Notes: generated by a model not told the origin, from the sequence alone. DNA of 64,000 nt from Ciceribacter ferrooxidans (GCF_004137355.1 NZ_SDVB01000216.1:57052-121051), one strand, 5' to 3'. Counted from the first letter of the stretch, positions 24,320 to 36,441 are shown. Numbers and translations are program-made.

Positions 24320-26626
24320 ATGAACCACATATCGAAAAACACCTTGGCCGGGAGCAGGCTGATCGCACCGGGCATCCCCCGGGACATCACCGCCGCCCAC
24401 GAAGAAAATGCACTCACCGACGCCTGTATTTCGGCGATCGAGGAGGCGGTCGAAACGCTGAGAACGCTGGCAGACGGTACGGCCGTGCCGGCCCGGCAAA
24501 CGACTGCCGTCTCAGGGCGGGGTGGACCGACGTCAGGCGTTGCCGGTCGCCCCGCCGACCCTGAAAGCGAAGGTTCTGCCCCGGCGGAGGCGAATGTCAC
24601 GACGGCTCGCCTGCCGGGAGTGACGCCGCCGGGACAAGAGCAGGAGCCCGAACCGCAGGGCGACGCGCAGGTCGTCCGGGGCCGGATGCCGGATCCCGGT
24701 CCGGGCGAGGTCGAGGGGAAGACCATAGAGGACAAGGTCGGACAGGAGCCGGACATCCGGTTCGGCAAGACGATCGATGCCGACAGTGGGCCGATCCGCA
24801 AAGAAGACCGTCGCCCGACCACCGGACGCGGCGGCGACGGCAAGGTGCCCGACACCGGAGGGGGCGGCGGCGGGGGTGGTGGTGGCCACAAGGGGTTCCA
24901 CAAGCGCAGCGGGCCGGTGAACTTCGCCGCGAGCCTGGCACGCGCCATCGTCGTCATTCGCCGCAACATGGCGATCGTGATGGTCTTCACCGTCGCGATC
25001 AACGTGCTGCTGCTCGCGATCCCGCTCTATCTGTTCCAGATTTCCGACCGGGTGCTCACCAGCCGCTCGATCGACACGCTCATCATGCTCACGATCGCGG
25101 TCATCGGGGCGGTGCTCCTTCAGGCCTTTCTCGACACCATTCGCCGTTTCATCCTGATGCGGACGGCAGTCGAGCTCGAGGTGCAACTCGGCTCCCCGAT
25201 CCTCAGCGCCGCCGCACGCGCCTCGCTGCACGGCACCGGCAAGGACTACCAGACGCTCCAGGACCTGCAGCAATTGCGATCCTTCCTGACCTCGGGCACG
25301 CTGATCGCCTTTCTCGACGCACCGCTGATGCCGCTCTTCGTCGTGGTCGTCTATCTCGTCCACCCGCATCTCGGCATGATCATCATGGCCTGCTGCGCGG
25401 TGCTCTTCGTGATCGCCTACCTGAACCAGAAATTCACGGCCCGCCACTTCGCGGACGCGAACGGCTATCTCGGCCGCGCCAATTTCCATCTCGATTCGAT
25501 GTCGCGCAATTCGCAGATCATCAATGCGCTCGCGATGATCCCGGAGGCGGTGAGGATGTGGGGGCAGGAAACCGCGGGCTCCTTGAAGTCTCACGTCGCC
25601 GCCCAGGACCGGAACATCGTCTTCGCAGGGCTTTCCAAGGCCTGCCGCATGATGGCGCAGATCACTCTCCTCGGCTGGGGTGCGCATTTGTCGCTCTCCG
25701 GCGAACTGACCGGCGGTATGGTGATCGCCGCCTCGATCATTTCCGGGCGTGCGCTCGCGCCGATCGAGGGGGCGATCGAGGGCTGGAACCAGTTCAACAA
25801 GTCGGCCGCCGCCTATGGCCGCATCAAGCAGCTGCTCGTCAGCTCGCCGCTCAATTTCCCGCGGCTGCGGCTTCCGAACCCCGAGGGTCGCCTCGACGTC
25901 GAGCGCGTGCTTTTCGTGCCGCCGCCGCAGAAGAAAGTGATCCTGAATGGCATCTCCTTCTCTCTCAAGAAGGGCGAGGCGCTCGCCATCATCGGCAATT
26001 CCGGTTCCGGCAAGACGACGCTCGGCAAGATGCTCGTCGGCTCGATCCTGCCGACCTCGGGCAATGTGCGGCTCGACCTCATGGATCTCCGCAACTGGGA
26101 CCAGCGGCAGTTCGGCGAGAGCATCGGCTACCTGCCGCAGGATGTGCAGCTCTTCCCCGGCACGATCAAGGCAAATATCAGCCGCATGCGTGACGACGTC
26201 GATGATCGCCAGATCTACGAGGCGGCGGTGCTCGCCGACGTGCACGAGCTGATCGCAACCTTTCCGCAGGGCTACGAGACGGTGGTCGCCGCCGACGGTG
26301 CGCCGCTTTCCGGCGGTCAGAAGCAACGCATTGCGCTGGCTCGCGCCTTCTTCGGCAATCCGAAATTCGTCGTTCTCGACGAACCGAATTCCAATCTCGA
26401 CACCCAGGGCGAGGCCGCCCTCGCCAAGGCCCTGCTGCATGCGAAGAAGCAGGGGATCACCACCGTCACGATCACGCAGCGCCCGTCGCTCCTTCAGGCC
26501 GTCGACAAGATACTGGTGCTGAAGGATGGCACGGTCGCGATGTTCGGAGAGCGCGTCGAGGTGCTGAAAGCACTGTCGAAGAACAACGGCGGCGATGCCG
26601 GACAAAAGACCATCGAGGGCAGGTGA
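24320..26626 (+). CDS. Type I secretion ABC transporter (PrtD-like) with long disordered N-terminus
   Basis: A 768-residue protein. The first ~200 residues are Pro/Gly/Glu-rich and low in complexity, ending in a run of ten Gly (residues ~178-188); then a PrtD-type membrane domain (from IVVIRRNMAIVMVFTVAINV, with six helices expected) and the nucleotide-binding domain: Walker A GNSGSGKTT (~559), LSGGQKQRIALARA (~663), FVVLDEPNSNLD (~685). No C39 peptidase domain. PrtD relatives are usually about 560-600 residues, so the N-terminal extension is extra. It should export the acidic repeat proteins together with the downstream fusion protein; the TolC-like partner is not encoded here. Confidence 0.9.
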   Translation: MNHISKNTLAGSRLIAPGIPRDITAAHEENALTDACISAIEEAVETLRTLADGTAVPARQTTAVSGRGGPTSGVAGRPADPESEGSAPAEANVTTARLPGVTPPGQEQEPEPQGDAQVVRGRMPDPGPGEVEGKTIEDKVGQEPDIRFGKTIDADSGPIRKEDRRPTTGRGGDGKVPDTGGGGGGGGGGHKGFHKRSGPVNFAASLARAIVVIRRNMAIVMVFTVAINVLLLAIPLYLFQISDRVLTSRSIDTLIMLTIAVIGAVLLQAFLDTIRRFILMRTAVELEVQLGSPILSAAARASLHGTGKDYQTLQDLQQLRSFLTSGTLIAFLDAPLMPLFVVVVYLVHPHLGMIIMACCAVLFVIAYLNQKFTARHFADANGYLGRANFHLDSMSRNSQIINALAMIPEAVRMWGQETAGSLKSHVAAQDRNIVFAGLSKACRMMAQITLLGWGAHLSLSGELTGGMVIAASIISGRALAPIEGAIEGWNQFNKSAAAYGRIKQLLVSSPLNFPRLRLPNPEGRLDVERVLFVPPPQKKVILNGISFSLKKGEALAIIGNSGSGKTTLGKMLVGSILPTSGNVRLDLMDLRNWDQRQFGESIGYLPQDVQLFPGTIKANISRMRDDVDDRQIYEAAVLADVHELIATFPQGYETVVAADGAPLSGGQKQRIALARAFFGNPKFVVLDEPNSNLDTQGEAALAKALLHAKKQGITTVTITQRPSLLQAVDKILVLKDGTVAMFGERVEVLKALSKNNGGDAGQKTIEGR

Positions 26627-26629
26627 ACC

Positions 26630-27979
26630 ATGACACGCGATATCAAAACCAGGGATGGTTCCGGTCAGGTCGAGTGGTACAGTGACGTGCCGCGCTCGAT
26701 CCGCCTTCACACCGTGATCGGGCTCGGCGTTCTGCTGAGCACCTTCGGCGGCTTCGGGCTCTGGGCGGCGACGGCGCCCCTTGCTTCCGCGATCATCGCG
26801 CAGGGCAGCTTCGTCGCCACCGGCAACAACAAGATCATCCAGCATCTCGAAGGCGGCATCATCAAGGAGATGCGGGTCAACGAAGGCGACGTCGTCAAGG
26901 AAGGGGATGTGCTGCTGACGCTCGATCCGACCGCGGCCTTCGCCAACGAACGCATGGTGAACCTGAAGCGCCTGCGGCTCGAGGCGGTGGTCGCCCGCCT
27001 GAGGGCCGAGGCGGAAGGTGCCAGGCAGTTCAAGATTCCGAAGATCGTCATGGACGAGGCGAGCGACCCCGACGTCAACACGATCATCCAGAGCCAGAAC
27101 GTCATCTTCCACAGCAAGCAAGTGAAGCTCGAGGAGCAACTCAACCTCATCGAGAAGAACATCAAGTCGCTGGAATTCCGCTTCACCGGCTATGAGGGGC
27201 AGAGGCGGGCTTTCGAGCGGCAGCTCGCCCTGTTGGAGGAAGAGCGCGATTCCAAGGCCAGGCTCGTTAATGTCGGATACATGCGCAAGATGGACCTGCT
27301 GGCGATCGAACGCGCGATTGCCGACGCCATGGGCGACATCTCCCGCTTGCAGGGAGAGATGAACGAAAGCGAAGCGCAAATCGCGCGGTTCCGGCAAGAG
27401 GCGGTCATCGCGATCAATGCGAACAAGCAGGCCGCACTCGACGCGCTCGAAACAGCCGCATCCGATCTCGACAGCATTCGCGAACAGATGCACGAGGTGG
27501 CGGGCGTTCTCGAACGGACCGTCATCCGGTCGCCGGTCACGGGTACGGTCGTGCGCTCCTACTACCACACCGCCGGCGGCGTCATCACCACCGGCAAGCC
27601 GATCATGGAGATCCTGCCGGCCGGGGTGCCGCTGATCATCGAGGCTCAGGTGCTGCGAACCTCGATCGACCAGGTGCGCGAAGGCCAGACCGCGGCCATC
27701 CGCCTCTCGGCCCTCAACCGCCGAACGACGCCGGTGCTAGACGGCAAGGTCTTCTACGTTTCAGCGGACTCGATCGACGAAGGCTCGATAGCGGCTCCAC
27801 GCGACGTCTACATCGTGCGCGTCGCGCTCTCCGAGGCGGAGATGGCGCGCGTGCACGACTTTCATCCCGTTCCAGGCATGCCGGCCGACGTGCTGATCCA
27901 GACTTCGGAGAGGACCTTCTTCGAGTACATCACGAAGCCGATCACCGACAGCATGTCACGGGCGTTCAAGGAGCGCTGA
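26630..27979 (+). CDS. Type I secretion membrane fusion protein (HlyD/PrtE family)
   Basis: A 449-residue protein with a short cytoplasmic N-terminus, one membrane helix (TVIGLGVLLSTFGGFGLWAA), a half-lipoyl motif LEGGIIKEMRVNEGDVVKEG, a long coiled coil (about 100-290), the second half-lipoyl (RSPVTGTVVRSYYHTAGGVI) and a beta-barrel domain ending FFEYITKPITDSM, a C-terminal signature of the PrtE/HlyD group. Its ATG lies 3 bp after the transporter stop codon. It completes the inner-membrane part of the exporter and should dock an outer-membrane TolC-like channel. Confidence 0.93.
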   Translation: MTRDIKTRDGSGQVEWYSDVPRSIRLHTVIGLGVLLSTFGGFGLWAATAPLASAIIAQGSFVATGNNKIIQHLEGGIIKEMRVNEGDVVKEGDVLLTLDPTAAFANERMVNLKRLRLEAVVARLRAEAEGARQFKIPKIVMDEASDPDVNTIIQSQNVIFHSKQVKLEEQLNLIEKNIKSLEFRFTGYEGQRRAFERQLALLEEERDSKARLVNVGYMRKMDLLAIERAIADAMGDISRLQGEMNESEAQIARFRQEAVIAINANKQAALDALETAASDLDSIREQMHEVAGVLERTVIRSPVTGTVVRSYYHTAGGVITTGKPIMEILPAGVPLIIEAQVLRTSIDQVREGQTAAIRLSALNRRTTPVLDGKVFYVSADSIDEGSIAAPRDVYIVRVALSEAEMARVHDFHPVPGMPADVLIQTSERTFFEYITKPITDSMSRAFKER

Positions 27980-28001
27980 GGCCGATGACAGGGAGGACAC
28001 C

Positions 28002-28493
28002 ATGGGCAGTATGACCGATGTCCTGCTGAGAGTAGGGCGGCTCAACTATGTCTGGACGAATACCGAGAGCCTGCTGATCTACATCATCGCCCACATGCTG
28101 GCGGTGGACAAGGAGACGGCCGTCGTGGTGTTCCTGACGCTCAACACCACCCGTGCCCGCATCGACCTCGTGGAGCGGCTTGCCAAGCGCGCAGCCACGC
28201 CAGCCGCCGAACGGGAGATCGTCCTCGCTCTGATGGCGCGGCTGAAGAAGGAGGCGAAGGTGCGCAACAAATACAACCACAGCATCTATTCCTTCGATGA
28301 GCGCGGCGACATCTCCAGCACCCAGCTGATGCGCCTCGTCGAGACCGACAGCGAAATCCGATACGGCAAGGTCGAGCAGATGGACGCACGGGAACTGCGC
28401 CAGCTCGAACGATCGATCGCCGAGATCGCAGAGATCAGCAAGGCGCTCTGGACCTTCATCCATGCGAGCCCACACCTGCGGGGAGAGCTGTAA
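28002..28493 (+). CDS. Small helical protein with a HEPN-type RNxxxH motif
   Basis: A 163-residue protein with GGGAGGA eight bases before the ATG, 22 bp downstream of the membrane fusion gene. It is predicted all-helical from composition. It contains R88-N89-K-Y-N-H93, which fits the RNxxxH catalytic signature of HEPN ribonucleases, placed within a helix-rich context (LMARLKKEAKVRNKYNH). HEPN proteins act in toxin-antitoxin, abortive-infection and RNA-processing systems, but some relatives are non-catalytic. No antitoxin partner (MNT) is adjacent. In this operon it may instead be a secretion accessory protein; a chance motif is possible. Confidence 0.65.
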   Translation: MGSMTDVLLRVGRLNYVWTNTESLLIYIIAHMLAVDKETAVVVFLTLNTTRARIDLVERLAKRAATPAAEREIVLALMARLKKEAKVRNKYNHSIYSFDERGDISSTQLMRLVETDSEIRYGKVEQMDARELRQLERSIAEIAEISKALWTFIHASPHLRGEL

Positions 28494-28618
28494 ATGGCCG
28501 GTGCTCTCTGCCCCCGAAGAAGCCGTATCCCGCCTCCGCCGCGCCCCGCCCGGCGGCAGTTCCTTCGAACCTTTGTTCCTCCGATTGTTGTAACGCGTCA
28601 CGGGAAGGATGAAGTGCC

Positions 28619-30259
28619 ATGCTGATCGACGTCATAGATACGCCACAGGCCTTCGAGGCCGTTCGCCCGCAATGGGAAGAGGTTTTCGAGGCCGATCCCC
28701 ATGCCCAGCATTTCCTCTCCTGGGTCTGGCTCAACCGCTATCTCGGACGTCGCCGCCGCTGGTTCATCCTGGCGCTCCGGGAAAATGTGGACGCCCCCTA
28801 TGTCGCCTTCTTTCCGCTTCGTCTGCAGACGAAGCGGGACAAGGACGGGTTCTTCTATGACGAGATCATCATGGCGGGCAATTATGCCGCCGATTATACC
28901 GGCTTCATCGCCGATCCGGCCTTCGAGGACCGGGCGGTCGCGGGCTTTGCGGCCTATCTGAAGCACCAGAACTGGACCGAGATCAAGTTCGACTATTTCG
29001 GCGGCCCTCCCTCCAGGAGGGTAGCCCTGATCAAGGCGCTGCAGGGACCCGAGGTGATGTTCCGCGACAGCAAACGTTCGAGCCCGAACAACATCGACAA
29101 CTGCCTCTGCCCGGTCATCACTCTGCCCGAGACATGGGAAACCTACCTCGAACAGCACATGAGTGCCCAGACACGACAGAAGTTGCGGCGCTTCCTGCGC
29201 AAGGTGGAAGGCGATCCGGCCTATCGCATCACCTGGGCGACCCCTGAGACGATCGACCGAGACCTCGACATCCTCTTCGATTTCTGGCGCATCCGTTGGC
29301 AACCCCAGAAGGGTGCGGAGATGACGGATCGGTTGATCAGGGCCTCGCGCGAAATGCTGATGGACTGTTTCGCCGACGGCAACCTCGACGTGCCGGTGCT
29401 GTGGTACGAGGATCGTCCGCTCGGCGCACTCGCAAACATCATCGACCGGCAGAAGAAGGCCGTGCTCTTCTACATCACGGGTCGGGACGAAGAGTGGAAG
29501 CTGCCCTCGCCGGGCCTTGTGCTCCACGGCACCTGTATTCGTCGGGCGATCGGCGAGGGCTTTCGTTTCTACGATTTCCTGCGCGGCAACGAACCCTACA
29601 AGTACATGTTCGGCGTCGAGGAGCGGCCGATCAGTTGCACGCTCTTTCGCACCCGCGACGGCCGCAATCTCGGCGGCGTGCTCAATCCACGCAGCATCCG
29701 CCACATCTACGAGATGTCGCTCGACCACTATCACACGGGAAAGAAGGGCGATGCGGAGATCGGCTTCCGGCAGATCCTGCAATCGGTGCCGGCACACCGC
29801 GGAGCGGAGTTCGGGCTCGCCAACCTGATGTTCGAGAAGGGCGATCTCGCCGCGGCGGAGGCGTCCTACCGCTCCCTCGTGCCACGGCTTGCCGATCCGG
29901 CGCCGGTGCTCGTGCGCCTCGGCGACGTGCTGCTCGCAACGGGGCGCAACGGCGAAGCGGCCGAAGCCTTCCGCGACATCTGCCGGAAGGCGCCGGGTCA
30001 TCGCGAGGCGCGGTACAAATGGGGCGTCGCGCTCGTCGCCGAGAAGCGCTTCAACGACGCAGCGGCCGTGCTCGAACCCCTCGTCGCTCTGCCGTCGGCA
30101 GAAGACAGCGGTCGGCGCTATGCCGAGAAGGCCCGTGCGCTCATCCTGCGGATCGCACCGGCACTGACGCCAACGGCGCCGCGTGTGTTCAAGGCGGCAA
30201 CGCCAGCCTTCCTCGGACCCGAGGTCTTTTCGCCGTCGCCGGTTCCGCTTCCCGTCTGA
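28619..30259 (+). CDS. GNAT (BcsL/CelD-like) acyltransferase fused to TPR repeats
   Basis: A 546-residue protein. The first ~370 residues match the Acetyltransf_6/CelD-like double-GNAT fold, with MSAQTRQKLRRFLRKVE, LWYEDRPLGALANIID, VLFYITGRDEEW and a C-terminal FRFYDFLRGNEPYKYMFG, all typical of polysaccharide-associated members. Residues ~375-500 form about four TPR-like helices (YHTGKKGDAEIGFRQILQ, AEFGLANLMFEKGDLAAAEA, VRLGDVLLATGRNGEAAEAF). A ribosome site is seen just before ATG 28619. Such proteins are found with exopolysaccharide or cellulose systems, so this may modify a surface component exported by the secretion locus. It converges with the FadR-type regulator. Confidence 0.82.
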   Translation: MLIDVIDTPQAFEAVRPQWEEVFEADPHAQHFLSWVWLNRYLGRRRRWFILALRENVDAPYVAFFPLRLQTKRDKDGFFYDEIIMAGNYAADYTGFIADPAFEDRAVAGFAAYLKHQNWTEIKFDYFGGPPSRRVALIKALQGPEVMFRDSKRSSPNNIDNCLCPVITLPETWETYLEQHMSAQTRQKLRRFLRKVEGDPAYRITWATPETIDRDLDILFDFWRIRWQPQKGAEMTDRLIRASREMLMDCFADGNLDVPVLWYEDRPLGALANIIDRQKKAVLFYITGRDEEWKLPSPGLVLHGTCIRRAIGEGFRFYDFLRGNEPYKYMFGVEERPISCTLFRTRDGRNLGGVLNPRSIRHIYEMSLDHYHTGKKGDAEIGFRQILQSVPAHRGAEFGLANLMFEKGDLAAAEASYRSLVPRLADPAPVLVRLGDVLLATGRNGEAAEAFRDICRKAPGHREARYKWGVALVAEKRFNDAAAVLEPLVALPSAEDSGRRYAEKARALILRIAPALTPTAPRVFKAATPAFLGPEVFSPSPVPLPV

Positions 30260-30268
30260 GCAACGCGC

Positions 30269-31057
30269 TCAGGCGGGCGAGTCCGACGGGGCGGTCTCCA
30301 TGGAAAGGTCGAGCATGCGGCCTTCGAAGAGCCGGTCGCGCGATCCTTCGAGGTGCTTGCGCATCGCCTCGCGGGCGTCTTCCGCACGACCTTCGGCGAT
30401 CGCCCGATAGATCGCGTTATGTTCCTCGTAGACCTGCTCGAGCCCGAGCTTCGGACCGAGGAGCGAGAGCCCGTGCAGGTGCATGCCGACGGCGATATGA
30501 GCCTTCAGGGCATCCATCGAAGCCGTATAATAGTGGTTGTTGGCCGCCTCGGTGACTGCGCGGTGGAAGACGAAGTCGGCATCGGTGCGATGGAGCTGGT
30601 GGCTCGTCGCCTCGCGCAATTCCGCAAGCGCTGCCGCGATCTTCTGGAGGGTCGCCTCGTCGCGGCGCTTTGCCGCGAAATAGGCGGCGGCCGGCTCGAT
30701 CGTCAGGCGGAACTCGTAGCAGCGCTGGATGTCGGCGATCGTCTTGACGGGCGAATAGGAGAGCTGTGCAGCGGGCGAGCCCTGTGCACTGACGAAGGTC
30801 CCCGCACCTTGGCGGGCATAGACGATCCCCTGCTCGCGAAGCCGCGCCAGCGCATCGCGGACAACGGGCCGCGAGACACCAAGCTGCGAGGCGAGCTCAT
30901 GCTCTCCGGGCAGGCGTGAATCCGCGGGATAGTTGCCGGCGCGGATGCGCTCCAGCAACTGGTCGACCACCCGGTCAACGAGCCTGACCGCCTTGCCGCG
31001 TTCCGGCTTCGACGGGCTCGTCTCCACATTCAGGACCGAGCTTTCCGGTTCACCCAA
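30269..31057 (-). CDS. FadR/GntR-family regulator of sugar-acid catabolism
   Basis: A 262-residue protein with a winged-helix GntR domain (LLERIRAGNYPADSRLPGEH, LGVSRPVVRDALARL, YARQGAGTFV) and an all-helical FCD ligand domain with the usual Asp/His metal site (TDADFVFHRAVTEAANNHYY and MRKHLEGSRDRL). The start is TTG 31057 with GGAGA upstream; it overlaps the end of the DUF1537 kinase gene by 8 bp. It is cotranscribed with the kinase and divergent from the iron dehydrogenase and PdxA2 genes, so it probably represses both arms and is released by a sugar acid or phosphate. Confidence 0.88.
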   Translation of the reverse strand: MGEPESSVLNVETSPSKPERGKAVRLVDRVVDQLLERIRAGNYPADSRLPGEHELASQLGVSRPVVRDALARLREQGIVYARQGAGTFVSAQGSPAAQLSYSPVKTIADIQRCYEFRLTIEPAAAYFAAKRRDEATLQKIAAALAELREATSHQLHRTDADFVFHRAVTEAANNHYYTASMDALKAHIAVGMHLHGLSLLGPKLGLEQVYEEHNAIYRAIAEGRAEDAREAMRKHLEGSRDRLFEGRMLDLSMETAPSDSPA

Positions 31058-32147
31058 TGCTTGTCTCCTCGTTCAAATGCGGTACCCGCGAGCTTTCTGC
31101 CACGAGCGCCAAAAGACTGTCCGCGGTCCCGAAGCCGCCCGATTTCACCGCGCAGCGGAAAGTGCGGCCGTCCGTTCCCGTTACCTCGAACCAGGGGATA
31201 CCCGGCTCGATCTCCCCCTGCGGACGGACAAGCTCTATGCCGAGCCGATCGAGGACGGCAAGTGCCGTGTCTCCCCCGCCGAGCATAAGCATGTCCGGCT
31301 TCGTCCGGTCTATCACGGATTGAAGGCCTGCGGCAAAGCGCCGAGCGACGCCTGCGCCGTCCGCTTCGATCGCACCGGTGCAGCGGAAGAGCGCCGGTAG
31401 GGCGATCGATGCCGGATCGTCCATGATCTCCCCCATCGGCGCGTCCCCGACATGCCGCAGCCAGCGGCTCTCTTCGAGGCGGACGATCTGCGCTGCGGTG
31501 ATCGGATCGCGCGAGCCGAAGGCGAAGAGGGTCCGCCCGGTCGGAACAAACAGGGTCGACTTCTGCTCCCTCTCATGACCGAGAAGGCGCGCCAGCGCGG
31601 CGCCGACCCCGCGGGCGCCGACGGCGAGCGTGGTCATCCAGTCATGGGCGCGGACGATGCCGTCGAGATCGGCATCGCTTGCCGCATCCGCGATCGTCAG
31701 GGGCAGAGCCGTCCTTCCAAACACCGCGCCGATCGAGAGAGGCGTGTCGACGCCACGTCCGACAACCATCCCGGCCTTGGTGAAGCGCTGCTGGTCGGGG
31801 ATGGCTGGCGCGATCACCATAAAAGTCCGACCGAAGACGTCGGCGAGTGCCTCGCACTCCACCGCGACGTTTCCCTTCAGCCGAGAGTCGATCTTCTTCA
31901 TGACGATGCGAGGAGCGAGCGGCGCGATCGCAATCGCCGCCTCCCGGATCCGCTCCGCCGCTTCCATCTCCGTGAGTGCGCGGGAGGCGGTATTGACCAC
32001 CAGCACGTCGGTCTCGCAATTCCGCGCGTCGGCGAGATGCCGGCTGTCCAGCGCGACCGTGACCGACAGGCCGCGCGCGACGAAGGGCGTTCCGGTGTCG
32101 AGCGCGCCGGTGAGATCGTCGGCGAGGATCGCGATCTTCAGTGTCAT
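31050..32147 (-). CDS. DUF1537 four-carbon acid sugar kinase
   Basis: A 365-residue protein beginning LKIAILADDLTGALDTG, the diagnostic DUF1537 N-terminal motif, with DSRLKGNVAVE, GRTFMVIAPAIPDQQRFT and a C-terminal MLMLGGGDTALAVLDRLG and KSGGFG, the nucleotide-binding elements of the family. Family members such as DtnK, DenK, OtnK and LtnK phosphorylate threonate, erythronate or oxo-tetronate at O4. Here it is paired with a PdxA2-type dehydrogenase, the partnership shown for D-threonate and D-erythronate breakdown to dihydroxyacetone phosphate. Which stereoisomer is used cannot be read from sequence. Confidence 0.88.
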   Translation of the reverse strand: MTLKIAILADDLTGALDTGTPFVARGLSVTVALDSRHLADARNCETDVLVVNTASRALTEMEAAERIREAAIAIAPLAPRIVMKKIDSRLKGNVAVECEALADVFGRTFMVIAPAIPDQQRFTKAGMVVGRGVDTPLSIGAVFGRTALPLTIADAASDADLDGIVRAHDWMTTLAVGARGVGAALARLLGHEREQKSTLFVPTGRTLFAFGSRDPITAAQIVRLEESRWLRHVGDAPMGEIMDDPASIALPALFRCTGAIEADGAGVARRFAAGLQSVIDRTKPDMLMLGGGDTALAVLDRLGIELVRPQGEIEPGIPWFEVTGTDGRTFRCAVKSGGFGTADSLLALVAESSRVPHLNEETSIG

Positions 32148-32549
32148 GGAGCGGTTCCGGCGCTTCAGCTTTGCCGATAGTAGGCGAGATTGATACTATT
32201 TTGTAAACATGTCAACGCAAGGTCAAGGGTGGCGAGCGAACGGTGATGTCTCCGGACGCGGGCCGGGCGGGATTGCGGGCCGAACGCTATCGGTTTGTCC
32301 TCGCGCGCCTCTGATGCTCGCCTTTTCCAATGCGACCGACTGCATTCTCGTTCCGTGTAGATCTATATATGGGCGATGGACACCGCCTCGGCAATAAGTC
32401 CGCCGCCGCGCGATCAGGTATGTTTGCTTGCGGGCACCGCACTCGATTGACAGGGAATAGACCCTGTGGCGGGGGCTTCTTGCGTCGTCGACCTTGATGC
32501 GATAACAACTTTACATGTTATGTGGCGGGCCTGAGGGAGGAGTTCTTCG
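32148..32549. promoter_or_regulatory. Divergent promoter region of the sugar-acid locus
   Basis: About 400 bp between the kinase and the iron-dehydrogenase genes with no credible ORF. AT-richer blocks lie at both ends. The hexamer ACATGT occurs at 32207-32212 (within TTTTGTAAACATGTCAA) and at 32513-32518 (within ACTTTACATGTTATG), each near one start codon, and may mark operators for the FadR-type regulator. A GGAG ribosome site precedes ATG 32550. Confidence 0.4.
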
Positions 32550-33683
32550 ATGGCCAGTCTTCAATCGCCGATCACCGTCGTCCGGCCGGACATCATCGAG
32601 TTCGGCGTGGGGACGGCCGGCCGTCTGGGCAGGTGGGCCGCTGACAAGGGCTATCGCCGGACGCTCGTTGTTTCCGACGCCTTCAACGCCTCCCGCGTCG
32701 AGGTCCTCGAACTGCCGGGATCGGTCTCGGTCTTCGCCGAGGTGAAGCCGGAGCCCGACACCCATAATCTCGGCCGCGTGCTGGCAGCAGCGCGCGAGGC
32801 GGATGCCGATCTCGTGGTCGGTTTCGGTGGCGGCAGCGCCATGGATCTGGCGAAGCTCGCCGCGGTGCTTTGCGGTTCCTCGCAGGAACTGGCGGACGTG
32901 GTCGGCGCGAACCGGGTGAAGGGGCCGCGCAAGGTCGCACTCGCGCAGGTGCCGACGACTGCCGGCACCGGGAGCGAGGCGGGCATCCGCGCGCTCGTGA
33001 CCGATCCTGACAGCCGTGCGAAGCTCGCAGTCGAAAGCCTGCACATGCTGGCGGATATCGCGGTCGTCGACCCGGCGCTCACCTTCACGGTGCCGGCGCG
33101 CACGACGGCAGCGACGGGCGTCGACGCGATGGCGCATTGCGTCGAGGCGTTCACCAATCGCAAGGCTCATCCGATGATCGACCTCTATGCGCTGGAGGGC
33201 ACAAGGCTGGTCGGGCGTTATCTGGCGCGTGCGGTCCGCGACGGTTCGGATGCGGAGGCCCGCGCCGGCCTGTCGCTCGCCTCCCTCTATGGCGGTTTCT
33301 GTCTTGGTCCGGTCAACACCGCCGGCGGCCATGCGCTCGCCTATCCGCTCGGCACACGCTGGCATGTGCCGCACGGCGCGGCAAACGCGCTGATCTTCCC
33401 GCATGTGCTCGCCTTCAACACCCCGGCCGTGCCGGAGAAGACCGCTGCCGTCATGGCCGCGCTCGGCTACGAGGGGCGAGGCGACGTCGACACCGTCTTT
33501 GAAGCGGCCTACGCCTTCTGCGCCGAGCTCGACATCGAGATGAAGCTGTCAGGCCTCGGCGTTCCGGAAAGCGATCTCGACGCCATGGCCGATGATGCCT
33601 TTGCGATCCGCCGGCTGCTCGACAACAACCCGCGTGACTTGAGCCGCAATGACATCCGCGCGATCTACCAGACCGCCTATTGA
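32550..33683 (+). CDS. Iron-containing alcohol dehydrogenase (maleylacetate-reductase-like)
   Basis: A 377-residue group III dehydrogenase. Near residue 94, [15 protein letters not shown] is the NAD(P)-binding loop; [10 protein letters not shown] follows; the metal-binding region reads [11 protein letters not shown] and [21 protein letters not shown], with the expected Asp and His ligands. It resembles maleylacetate reductase and hydroxyacid-oxoacid transhydrogenase more than fermentative alcohol dehydrogenases. In this locus it would oxidise or reduce a C4 sugar acid or aldehyde that enters the kinase/PdxA2 steps; no such enzyme is needed for the known D-threonate route, so its reaction is open. 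It sits 58 bp before pdxA2. Confidence 0.87.
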   Translation: MASLQSPITVVRPDIIEFGVGTAGRLGRWAADKGYRRTLVVSDAFNASRVEVLELPGSVSVFAEVKPEPDTHNLGRVLAAAREADADLVVGFGGGSAMDLAKLAAVLCGSSQELADVVGANRVKGPRKVALAQVPTTAGTGSEAGIRALVTDPDSRAKLAVESLHMLADIAVVDPALTFTVPARTTAATGVDAMAHCVEAFTNRKAHPMIDLYALEGTRLVGRYLARAVRDGSDAEARAGLSLASLYGGFCLGPVNTAGGHALAYPLGTRWHVPHGAANALIFPHVLAFNTPAVPEKTAAVMAALGYEGRGDVDTVFEAAYAFCAELDIEMKLSGLGVPESDLDAMADDAFAIRRLLDNNPRDLSRNDIRAIYQTAY

Positions 33684-33741
33684 ACGAGAGGGGGCGATCC
33701 GGCCGGACGGTCGTGAGGACGCCCTGCAAGGAGCGATATCG

Positions 33742-34734
<993 letters not shown>

Positions 34735-34757
34735 GCGCCCGCCGCGGCCCGCATCGT

Positions 34758-36431
<1,674 letters not shown>

Positions 36432-36441
36432 GACGTTCTCC

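Noticed and set aside
22111-25002. A 963-codon minus-strand open frame across the repeat-protein and transporter genes
   Set aside because: It is antisense to three genes with clear ribosome sites and family motifs, is rich in Val/Arg/Asp, and has no recognisable domain; GC bias in the third position of the + strand genes keeps it open.
24533-27568. A 1011-codon minus-strand open frame across the type I secretion genes
   Set aside because: Same artefact; it opposes Walker motifs and lipoyl motifs on the + strand and has Asp/Arg/His-rich antisense composition.
28002-28493. Calling the RNxxxH protein a toxin-antitoxin toxin
   Set aside because: No MNT nucleotidyltransferase or other antitoxin gene adjoins it and the operon is a secretion operon; only the motif is reported.
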